DNA from: Adiantum capillus-veneris
Lineage: Eukaryota; Streptophyta; Polypodiopsida; Polypodiales; Pteridaceae
Length of the DNA stretch: 64,000 nt
Assembly: GCA_014529385.2 (NCBI GenBank)
Contig: CM043947.1
Span: 98,244,036 to 98,308,035, forward strand
Direction: 5' to 3'
Below the pieces are notes generated by a model, which was not told the origin of the DNA, did no database searches, and saw nothing but the letters and a program-made list of their open reading frames with translations. Positions 44,870 through 54,897 of the stretch are shown in pieces (positions within the stretch are counted from its first letter, which is position 1; every line of letters starts with the position of its first letter). The position numbers and the translations under genes are program-made.

Positions 44870-46150
44870 ATGTTTTAAGTCTATACCTATGAGTAGGGTA
44901 AGTAGGAACTATCACCATCAAATTTGGGCCGAAAGATCGGGGAGAAACCTGTTCAAAACAATATTTTGGCTGAAACGACCATAAAGTCTGAAATGCTAAA
45001 AAATTGATGGTTAGAACTCCATTTAGTTGATCAAAACTAAAAAAGAAGTGCGAAAAAGGCATAACCAAACCACACAAAGAGTGAATTTGGAAAGTTCTAT
45101 GCTGATTGGTGCAAGAACATGGTTCGCGATCTATGACTCTATGTAACATTTTTGGCCAAAATTGATACCACTTGGTCTAGAGTTATTCCAAGCTCTGTCT
45201 ATACTCTTTTGGTGGAAAATTTGACACAAAAACTCAACCAAATCAAGAAAATTGTGCAAAAACAGAGAATCGTGGAAATATACTTAAATTGTGGATTTTT
45301 GACTTTTGGGCATTAGGAAAAATATGGACTCTCCATGGGCCTTGTAAGAATCCCTAATCTTAAGGAAGTATGTTGTGATTAAGGGAGACAAAGGAAATGA
45401 TGGGGGCTATTTTGGTAGGTCATTTTCTAGCCTTCAAGCCTAGAAAAGGTGGGGTAAGTAGTGACTAGGAGGCTACCTTCTCTCTCTAGCTATTCAGCAC
45501 CTCCTAGAGAAAAGGGGGTGTCATAAAGAGGGAGAGGGACCCTTGTACAAAAAGAGAACCCCACCTTTCATTTTTTTCTAAAAACTCGGCCAAAAATAAA
45601 CCCTAAAAATTTGAAATTTAATGAAATTTTCAAAAGTAGTCATTTCCTCCCAAAAAGTGACCCCAAACCTATTCTAATATCAAGCAATCATTTTTTGCCT
45701 CCAAAATCCCTTTCTCTCTCTCCATGTCTCCTCTTTGTCTCTCTCACTCCCCTTCCTCAAAGTAGCCATGCCCACCATAGCCAGGACCTGCTGCAGCTCC
45801 CTCTTCATCTAAATGCTAAATCCTCCTTCTCACTCTTACAGAATTTTGCATCTCCCTCTCCATCTACCTGCTAAACCCTCTCTCTCATTCTCACACACTC
45901 CTGAATCTGCCTCTTCATCTACCTGCTAAACACTTTCTCTCACTGTCAGATTCCTCTCTCCTCTCTTCTTTCTATCCCTGTACCCTCTTCCATTGTTCAC
46001 TGTCCTCCCTAAAAAATAGCAAGTCTACCGTAAGCCAGGATCTACAGCAACTACCTCTTCATCTACCTCCTCAATCTTCCATTTCAATGTCAACGTCCCC
46101 TCCCCTGACCCTAACCGTTCCCTCCCACTCAACTTCCCCTAACAACCAAG
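44870..46150 (+). repeat. Dispersed repeat copy 1, modules X and Y
   Basis: Module Y (about 45318-46150) starts GGAAAAATATGGACTCTCC. It includes GGTGTCATAAAG...AGAGGGACCCTTG and CCCTAAAAATTTGAAATTT, then CT-rich DNA with CCCACCATAGCC. It matches the reverse complement of 49780-50580. Module X, with TCGCGATCTATGAC and TTGATACCACTTGG (about 45120-45180), recurs at 50660-50760 in the same orientation. Together with the upstream primer-binding site, this could be the non-coding interior of a large retrotransposon derivative. Confidence 0.5.
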
Positions 46151-47036
46151 CCCACCCTGATTACAAGGTAATGTAGTTGTCTTCACATCCACCTTTGTCT
46201 CTATTACATCTAACAACACTAATACCCAACTTCTACAAGCTATGGAAAAGACTCTAGCATACCCAACTTCTTGCAAGCTATGAAATAGAATATTTATTTT
46301 TCATGTAAGGTGGAGTCACATCACAAACTTTCTAGTTGGAAGGACACAAAAGGGTGCCCCTGGACCACGGGTGGAAACTCCATAGCCATGAGACAGAGAT
46401 GGATTCCCAAGCATAGGAAGGTCAAGTATGTCAAGCAATGGCATTGTTACTTTACACAAGGACATTGGTTTCAAACCTGAGTGTATTTGAGGCAACATTT
46501 GAAGAATTTAGATCTGTACTCTATACATGCCGATCATGTATCCATAATGCCCAAAGCTATCGACATAGCTTTTACTTTGTAATCTCATAAAATCATGTTT
46601 GAGGTGGTCTGCAATGGACATGGTTTTGTAACAACAAGCACTATGGCTTTAATATATGAAATCTTTGATCTTGAAAATTAGTTTCCATGTAGCAATTTCT
46701 TTGAAGATTTGATTCTTACTGAGGGGTTTGATGCTTATACAAGTGTGTCACATGAATACGGTAAATTATTGGTGAATACTAGGGGTTCATAACTAATATA
46801 GAAAGTGTTGAACCAATGTTGAGAATTATGCTAGTGGGGAGGATTACCCATCACTCATAAGCTTGCATCAAGATGGGCCATGTAATTGCATCATGGTAGC
46901 ATTTCTGAGGCTGCAAAACTATATCAACCAATGCTTCAAAGGTAGGGGCTAGTTGGTTAGTTTAGGAGAGGAGGCAAGGGTGCCTATTCATGGATTGGAT
47001 GGAAAAGAGGCATGGGATGGGTTTAGAAAACCTTTA

Positions 47037-47077
<41 letters not shown>

Positions 47078-47445
47078 CCCATATCTCTTTGCTTTGAGCT
47101 AGCTAGCCATGTATGATCAATTATTTTCTGCATAAACGTATAGAGTAGTGTTTTGTATTAATAGAATATTGGCTCCTTTATGGGTAGATTCTTTAAGAAT
47201 CAATTATCTCTCTTTGTATCTCTCCCTTTTGTGCATGTTATGGCCATTTGCTTCAGCTCTCTTTCGCTAGTAGGCCTTTGTGAGACTAAAAAGTGTCTTG
47301 TACAACCAAGAAAAGCACCCCCTTTTTCTTTAGAGACCAGAATTAGAGCATACACACTATAGGGCACTATCCTGAAAATCAAAGGGCAGCTTGCAACGCG
47401 CCATGGTATGAGATAGCTATTATTGCATGGTTGAGTGAAGTTTGA
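46150..47445. other. Spacer with CT microsatellite
   Basis: (CT)n lies at 47041-47074. The short minus-strand frame at 46316-46498 is protein-like but unrecognised. Nothing else was seen. Confidence 0.4.
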
Positions 47446-47449
47446 ACAT

Positions 47450-47700
47450 CCTGTAGGACCATGGCAAAGCAAGCTGGCACAGATAGAAGGCAAGGCAAGG
47501 GATGCATAGTCCTTGGGAGGCCCAAAAAAAATCCTGCCACAAGGGAGCGCATTTGGGCCTTCCATAGGTCTATGGAAGGCCCAAATGCGCTCCCTTGTGG
47601 CAGGATTTTTTTGGGCCTCCCAAGGCCTATGCACCCCCTGCCTTGCCTCCTACTCTTTGTGCTTGCTTAGTTTTGGGCATGGTGGCCTTGGGCCTACAGG
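47450..47700. mobile_element. Long foldback element with near-perfect arms
   Basis: The central arms of 56-57 bp (47511-47567 and 47570-47625) differ by one base in an A run. Looser pairing extends to CCTGTAGGACCATGGC at the left end and GGCCTACAGG at the right, giving a 251-bp foldback. A transcript would form a long hairpin. The open frames here are reflections of the two arms. No clear target duplication is present, though CCTACAGGAT recurs just right of it (47708). Confidence 0.8.
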
Positions 47701-47704
47701 ATGG

Positions 47705-48007
47705 ACCTACAGGATAACCATGAACATCCATCCAAAGAAGCATTTTACAAAACTATAGCTCATATGATATATCTAGAAAAAGAAAACTCATCCTCTACTA
47801 CAAATGGATATAGATGGCTCACCATGTGCATGATGCATTCTCTACTCATTCTCTGCTATACAAATGGCTCAAAGTATACATGATGCATACTCAATTAGCA
47901 AGCAATCCAAGGAGTAACTTGTCTTGGGTTTGATCCATGTATCATGTCATTTATCCATCATAAGAGTGTATCCTCAATAAAGAGGCAATTCCCTTGAGTT
48001 CCAAAAG

Positions 48008-48058
<51 letters not shown>

Positions 48059-48300
48059 CTAGTTATCTATCTATTTATCTATCTTTGTGTTTTTTATCTA
48101 CATGTGTATCTATCTATCTATTTATGTATCTATCAAATTATCTATCCATCTATCTATCTATCTATCTATTAATGCATTTATCTATATCTATTTGTCTATT
48201 TATCATCCATCTATCTATGTACAATATATATATGTATATCCCCTATCTCTATCTTGTTTGTTCGCTCTCTTTTCTTTATTTTGATTTCATAGTCTGTGTT
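47705..48300. repeat. CT and TCTA microsatellites
   Basis: (CT)n lies at 48010-48053, then about 110 bp of TCTA/TTTA tetranucleotide repeats (48068-48175). The left part holds an unstructured spacer. Confidence 0.8.
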
Positions 48301-48660
48301 CCTTGGGGATTTCAAAGAACACAAGCTGGCAAAGGTAGAACGAAGTGTTTGCACAATGCCAAGAGGGGATTCATGTGTGTGCTTGCAAACATGAGGGAAT
48401 AAGATTGTTGTATCTTTCTTGGATTAGGTTTGAGTGTGTTCTTTCAAAAATTTGAAGCCTGCCAAATATATTGAGATAAACTCTAAGTGCTCATGAACTA
48501 AATGTTTGTTCAATGCTAAAGGAGGTTCATGTCTATGCCTGCAACACAAGATAATATGATTGTTCTATCTTGCTTAGATTAGTCTTGAGTATGGGATTCT
48601 TCTAAGAATTTAAAGCTTGCCACCATTTTGAGATAAACTTTAAGTGCTCATACAACAGAA
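48300..48660. repeat. About 155-bp tandem repeat, two copies
   Basis: Blocks AATGCCAAGAGGGGATTCATG, GATTGTTGTATCTTTCTTGG and GAGATAAACTCTAAGTGCTCAT recur in order about 155 bp later with moderate divergence. Confidence 0.65.
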
Positions 48661-48905
48661 AATGAATCAAACCTGACCTTTGAGATTAGATGGCTTACTA
48701 GATCTACATGCAGGCACATTGAAAAGGTGTACATGCTACCAAAAAATCAATTTACTTGATCAATTCACTTATGAGCACCAAAAATTTGGCAGGAAGCACA
48801 ATACCCATACAAGATTAGATGAAACAAAAATTGATCACAAGCACAACATCATATAGTTGAAGATTAACTAGAGTGGACAAAAATGTAATGAAACAAGAGT
48901 GCTTT

Positions 48906-49700
48906 CTATTCAAGTAGTTTCATTACAAAGTTTGTAGCTTGGGTACAATAATAGCTTGGGATGTTATGTACTGGATCAAATACATTGAATGGAATATAGA
49001 CTGAGGCAATTGCTATGCTCTTAGCAGGGCTTGTCTCATCATTGATAACTCCATGGACCTCCATATCCACAAGTATACACACCAAACAAAGACTATTTAG
49101 AATGATCTTCTGATTGGAGAAATCACACTTTCCACTTGACACCAAACCAAGTTGAGCCCAAGCATCCACTGCAGTAACATCATGTAATACAACAAATATG
49201 GTGTTAGCTACTATAGTTTAAATTAATATACATTGTTCAGTTATATAGATTAGTTCTTATCTATAGCATGCACAACCATAAAGGTACCCGAGAGGCATTC
49301 AAGCGGTTGCTTTGCAAGTAAGCTGGATAAAAAAATACGTTCACAAATACCGTTGTCAAAAAATATGAACACATGAAAATTAAAGAGGACATTCCCATAA
49401 GATGACTTAGCATTAGACTTACAATGAGGTGAAAATTGGTTTGAAGCTCTCTGCAAGTGGATCTCAGCTACACTATACGCATGTTGAGTGATGGCCACCA
49501 TCCCAGGTTTTGTTTTGAAAGCCATTAGTCTTCACTTCCAATGGCGTTCCAGTATGCCTCGACATTGTACTCCATGAGGACCAACACTGAACGGTTGCAT
49601 GTAGACCCATGAGCCTTGCTAAATACCTGTGGGATCCATTCCACCTTCGAGCTCTTTGTGTTGTGCAGTATGACCTTTTGTATCTCCAACTTGGGTTTTC
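48906..49700 (-). pseudogene. Unrecognised multi-exon ORF family, copy 2
   Basis: Minus-strand blocks parallel copy 1. K-L-E-I-Q-K-V-I-L-H-N and W-I-P-Q-V-F-S-K are followed, after a frame change, by G-S-W-V-Y-M-Q-P and G-P-H-G-V-Q (about 49700-49560). Then come M-A-F-K-T-K-P-G-M-V-A-I-T and H-C-K-S at a GTAAGT-like donor (about 49410). The last block has N-I-P-S-Y-Y-C-T-Q-A-T-N-F-V-M-K-L-L-E and a stop at 48906. The arrangement suggests exons separated by short introns. Function unknown. Confidence 0.5.
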
Positions 49701-49779
49701 TATGCGTGGTATGGGTGGACATTCTTGGGAAGAGGTCAGGTGGCCACACAGTAGAGAGAGATTGGGAAGGGGGAGGGGG

Positions 49780-50580
49780 GTGAGGGTTGGAGAGAAGGAT
49801 AGTGAGGTCTACACAGTACAGAGAGAATGAAGGGGAGAAAGGGAGAGATAGAGAGGATGGAGTGTGAGCTTTTGGCTATGGTGGGATAGTGATGAGCTTA
49901 GGGCTATGGTGGGCTGCATTATGGAGAATGGAGGGGTAAGGGGAGGGAGAGCTAGAGAGGATGGAGAGTGAGCATTTGGCTATGGTGGGGTTGACTGTAG
50001 AGAGAGTGAGGAGAGGGAGGGGGGATAACTGAAGAGGAGGATAGCGATGAGCTTTGGGCTATGGTGGGCTGCACAGCACAGAGAGAATGGAGGGGGGAGG
50101 GGAGGGAGAGCTAGAGAAGATGGAGAGTGAGCTTTGGGCTATGGCGGGGTTGATTGCAGAGAGAGAGTGAGGTGAGGGGAGGGGGCAGGGGAGATAAGAT
50201 TGTGGGAGAGATAGAGAGAGGGAATTTGAAGAGAAAAAGTGACTTTTTGATGTTTGGTTATGTTTTGGGAAATTTTGGAGGGAAAATGGTCATTTTTTAG
50301 ACTTTTCAAAAATTTCAAATTTTTAGGGTTTTTTTACCTGCGCGATTTTTCTTTTGGGGTCCCTTTTTGTCAAGGGTCCCTCTCTAGGCTTTATGACACC
50401 TCCCCCCCCCCCCTAGTCCACCTCCCCTTTCTCTCTAGGAATCAAGCATTGAAGAGGGGGACAAATAAGCTGCCCCCCTATCTCTTCTTAGGCTATAGGT
50501 GATATCCCAAGAGCCCTTTCATTGGTCCTCCACTAACGCTTCCCTAATCAAAAGGGCCCTAGGAGAGTCCATATTTTTCT
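49780..50580 (-). repeat. Dispersed repeat copy 2, module Y inverted
   Basis: The reverse complement matches 45318-46150 (TATGGACTCTCC, GTGTCATAAAG, GAGGGACCCTTG, CCCTAAAAATTTG). The purine-rich left part contains a duplication of about 158 bp: GAGCTTAGGGCTATGGTGGG near 49894 and GAGCTTTGGGCTATGGTGGG near 50050. Confidence 0.6.
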
Positions 50581-50639
50581 TAATGGTATCCAATTTCAAA
50601 AAGAAGTGAAAATTTGACATATACATGGTTTGGATATAC

Positions 50640-51300
50640 AACTGACAAAATTTTATGTTGAAATGTTGTGGAACACGGATCGCGATCCATGACCCCCTAA
50701 AGAATTTGACACTGAGATTTGACCAGTGAAAAGTTGATACCATTTGGAACAACTTTAGTGAAGACCATCATAGCAAAAACACAACAAAAGTTTGATCGAA
50801 ACACCAAAAGAGTCAAAAACGGCAAGTAGACAAACAACTTGACTTTTGTCAAGGCAAAAAGGGTTCAAATCCAAAAAGAAGTACATAAGTAGGCTACACA
50901 GACCTCAAGTAACAAACTGACATGGAGGAACACATATCACAATCCATGACCCCCTCAGACTTTTTGGGACTGTGATTACATCGAGTTTTAGTAGTGGCCA
51001 AAACAAATATTTTTTCCCAAAACAAGGGTAGCAAAAAATAATTAAAGAAAGCTCAAAACTAGCCGGAGACAATCAAGACCAAATTCAACAAAATAGAATG
51101 ATCAGGGGACTTTGGGAGAGTTGAAGGTTACAAAATCATCTAGAGTTTACCAAGAAACCATCAAGAGGATTTGGAAACCCTACGCATCAAGTTTCAAGAA
51201 AATATGTCATGGGATACATAGATTGAGATCGATGACCCCTAGCATAGAAACGATCCAGATTGATACCAGAGCTAGCCCTATTCTTGGTGAGCACAATGGT
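50640..51300 (+). repeat. Module X, three diverged units
   Basis: Units carrying variants of GGATCGCGATCCATGACCCC occur near 50675, 50935 and 51220, spaced about 260-285 bp. A fourth relative lies near 45122. There is no gene. Confidence 0.5.
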
Positions 51301-51714
51301 CCTTTTTAAATTTGATTTGGAGTTGTATTGTGCAAATTACAAGTAAATTAGGAATTATGTTCAAAGCGCACTAAAAGTTTGATTTTTGTAGATTTTGACT
51401 AACCCCGTGGTTGTAAGGTTATAGCCACAAAGTGAATTTTGAATAGGTTGAGCGGATTAGAGTCGCGTTGACTTTTCTGTGACTAAAGGAGTAAATGCAC
51501 CATATAAGGTAAGAGGTTAGGGTTTTGTAAGCTTTGTTTTCTTGAATATATATTTGTGATTGGGCAAATTGTATCAAAATAGAAGTCTTAACAATAGAGA
51601 CCAATCAAGCCATTTTTTACCAAGGGTAGTGTCAGTCAAGGGACCATACCCATCTTCGAGAAAATCTCAAAACAGAGTCTTTCAAGCACTTCATTGAAAA
51701 GTTCATATCACCAT

Positions 51715-52410
51715 ATGGCTGAGGGATCCAAAACTGTGTGATTCAAGGAAGAAACCAGATTGGGACCAGGACCATCTCATCCTGCACCAACCCATAAACT
51801 ATTTTACTTGCAATATCGCTTTGAGAATGAGTTGGGTGCTCAAATTTATCAAGATGGTATGGATCGATACTGTATGAAAATTGAAGAGAGGCCTACAAAG
51901 CTTAAGTTCATGGTGCAAGTAGAGTACAGTGGTGATCGATGCTTTGATGAAGAAGAAAACGTTTATATAGTCATGCTAAATGGTTTCAGTGTGGACAAAT
52001 GGGGATTGTCAGGCACCAAAGAGAAAGTTGATGCAAAACCCGAAGAAAAACTACCAACTTTGGACAATCCGAGTGCCAAGCTGAGGCGGTTAAATGTGGC
52101 TACACATGTCAACCCCGATAACATAGATGTCGGCTTATACAAGTATAACAATGGAGAAAAAAATCTCTACTATAGATGTGAAGAGCCCAACATTAGGAAG
52201 TTAACCTGGAAAAAATGGTTATACGTGTACGGTCAAAAGTATTCTTCACTAAGTCGTACTGAGTTGGAAGGCTATACATACTTTGGGGACCCACTCCATC
52301 AGTACTATTTCACCCCTAGCTTGCACATACTTTCCATTTCAGAGACAAAAAAACTAGAAACTACAAGAGCAAGTCCCTTCAAATCTCATGTGGAGGACTC
52401 ATTCAGTTGA
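51715..52410 (+). pseudogene. Unknown 231-codon ORF with one early stop
   Basis: ATG 51715 opens a frame reading M-A-E-G-S-K-T-V, then TGA at 51739-51741. The same frame then runs open to the TGA at 52408. The product would be soluble, rich in charged residues, with E-R-P-T-K-L-K-F-M-V-Q-V-E-Y and K-L-T-W-K-K-W-L-Y-V-Y-G-Q-K. No signal or membrane segment. No family recognised. The next in-frame ATG is at 51856. It ends about 70-85 bp before the copia-2 LTR. The single stop may be a C-to-T or G-to-A change. Confidence 0.5.
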
Positions 52411-52693
52411 CCTCATCTATCTACACCTAAACCAATGGGATGCCTGGGTACCTAGGTTCCTATGTCAACATATTCAAGTATGTTACCATATACATGTGGT
52501 AGTGATGTGTGTGAACACACTAGGACCGCCGGGGCATTTTTTCCCTCTTTAGGAGGTTTTTTCCCTCGAGCATTGTATATACGCCCATCACTCTAGGGCT
52601 ATCTATATTTCCATTGCATACTAAGTAACACACTCTCTATTGTGTGCCTTGAGCTTCCTTCATCTTTCCAAGCTGCGTGCGTTTCTTCGCAAC

Positions 52694-52940
52694 CACTACA
52701 AGAGGTTGTGTGCTCTTGTGACGCTGTTAGCGACGGAAATACACTGGGTTTTTATAACCCCCAGCATCGCTAAAACCGTCGCTACGAGCGTCGCTACGAG
52801 CGTCGCTATAGGCGTCGCTATATAGCGACGCCCATAGAGACGCTCATAGCGACGGTCATAGCGACGGTTATAGCGACGGTTACACAGAAGACTATAGCGA
52901 CGATCATAGCAACGCTACAGAGCCATAAATAGCGACGCTT
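52694..52940. promoter_or_regulatory. Left CACTA end with subterminal repeats
   Basis: After the terminal 12 bp, TAGCGACG or its complement occurs at least eight times between 52724 and 52950. A perfect 22-bp palindrome GGCGTCGCTAT/ATAGCGACGCC lies at 52811-52832. These are the likely binding sites of the TNPA-type protein. Confidence 0.75.
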
Positions 52941-53315
52941 ATAGCGACGCCCGAGAGAATTTGTTTTTGGTGGCAGGACATTGAATGCCCTGCCACCCAT
53001 CAACCATATTGTACTTGATTCACTTTTTAAAAAAAGTGCAAGGATAGATAATAGACCCAAAATAGTCACCCACAAGACGCATTGTTTGCAAAATTGACAA
53101 TTGTACACATCATAGGCAAAATGAATTGATTGGCAAATGTAATAATGACAATTGTACAACATCATAGGCATAAAGAATTGATTGGCAAAAGGAACTGCGG
53201 TGACAAATGTAATAATATACATGGTTCAAAAAGACGTATAAAATCCGTCTCATGATACATAAGCTATGAGAAACCCTAAACTAATGCTATCTAGCTACGG
53301 CTAAACTGACGTCGT

Positions 53316-54625
53316 CTAGTCAGACGTCTCATCGTGTCCAAGCGGTGTATCTGTCGGATTCTGCAAAGAAAGACAATAAGACAGCTTTCAGTAAGTATAA
53401 ACATATAACGACATTTATAAAACAATACAAAAAATAAAAAAGAGTAAACCCTAATACTAACCATGCCGCCGCGAGAACTGAGAATGTCCATCAGGGCGTT
53501 TAAGCCCTTCCTGCCTGCGTACTCGCGCTCGTACGGTGTGGGATCACGTCCTGTCATCGACCACTGTCAAAACATACAAAGATTTCATTATGTTAGAATT
53601 AAAAAACTCATAAACCCTAAACTATCGAACATAAAGAGCAATGCGAAAACACTTACAAAATCGGCCTCAAATGATGCCCATCCACCGCTCCCCAAGTGGT
53701 GTGAGCTCCCTGCCTCTACTCGCGCTCTGGCTGCATCCTTTTGTTGCTTCCACTTGTCGGGATTCTCGCGCGCTGCTTTCTTCGCATTCTTCCAATCTTC
53801 TTTGGCCAGCCAATCTGGCCTGTTCCACCCATTCTTGATTGCTTTTTGCACTTCAGAACGCTTGTGTTTGCAGTATTCGTGCATTCGAATCTTCATCAGG
53901 TCTTCATTGAAGCACTGATCCCGTGTTGGAACGGGAAACTCATCATGAAGTATGCTGATGACTCTGTTTTTTAAATCACTTGGTACTTCACTCCATTTTT
54001 TTAGTATGTAGTGTCTAAACAACTGAGAGCAAAGACCACGCATGAGCGAGATCACCTTCTTGCCGTCATCATCCATGATGATGCCGCCGCTAATGTCGAC
54101 GGAGTAAGGCAAGCCTTCTGGCCGGTGACGCGTGAACCTGGGTGTCCAGGCAGGGGTCTCTAGCGGCGTGTCGATGGGGGTACGGATGTCAGGTGTCTCC
54201 ACCGGCGTCTGGGCCCCGAAGCGAGGAGTGTCGAGTGGGGTGGCTCCTGGCGGAGTAGGTAGAGGTGTGTAGCTTCTAGGAATAGTCAGCCGTGCAAAAC
54301 CTGGCGTAGATGGCGATGCTGTGGCTGGTGTGGGGGCGGGCAAAGAAGGGGAGGGTAAAGAGCCTCGTCAAACACGAGGCGGTGTGGAGGCATCGGTGGC
54401 GGAATCCCCACAACAACCGCCACCGCCACCACTAGAGCGCCGGTGTCTAGACGACTGTGAAGCTCGTCTCGTCGACGCCGAAGCTTCGGAGCACGCCGAA
54501 TGCTCCGAAAGAGAGGGAGATGCGGATGGAGTAGGAACGCGCGATGATGCGCCAGAGCGATGACGCTCCACGTACAACTGTCTCTGCTGCGGTGACAAAG
54601 AAGAAAGAAACTCCGCATCATCCAT
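53316..54625 (-). pseudogene. TNPA-like Transposase_24 (PF03004) gene, one nonsense codon
   Basis: Three exons fit: 54625-53657, 53563-53462 and 53360-53316. Introns 53656-53564 and 53461-53361 have GT-AG ends and phase 0, giving 371 codons. The N-terminus is Ser/Arg-rich, then Pro/Thr-rich (P-L-P-T-P-P-G). The conserved domain runs from about S-L-M-R-G-L through W-S-E-V-P-S-D-L-K, W-N-R-P-D-W-L and H-H-L-G-S-G-G-W to T-G-R-D-P-T-P-Y-E-R. The tail is acidic. One in-frame TGA (54370-54368, probably from CGA) falls after codon 85. Known TNPA-type proteins bind subterminal repeats and help tnp2. It is transcribed toward the left end of the element. Confidence 0.85.
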
Positions 54626-54897
54626 ACCTGCATTAAACACACGAATATTTAAACTTAATATTGAATGAATAGAGTAGACAATGACGCAAAGACCATTAAA
54701 TACAATGACGTAATGACGCATATAAATACAATGACGCAATGAATTGAGTGATAGAAGAGGCAAGTCGAAAACTCAGAATTTTCAATCAAAAGATGTGAGC
54801 GCGAGTAGAAAAGAGCGTTATACACCATGGAAGGTACTTAGAGAGCCAGAGCTTTTACAACACGGAGCAAAATTGTTCAAATACAATATTTGTGGCT

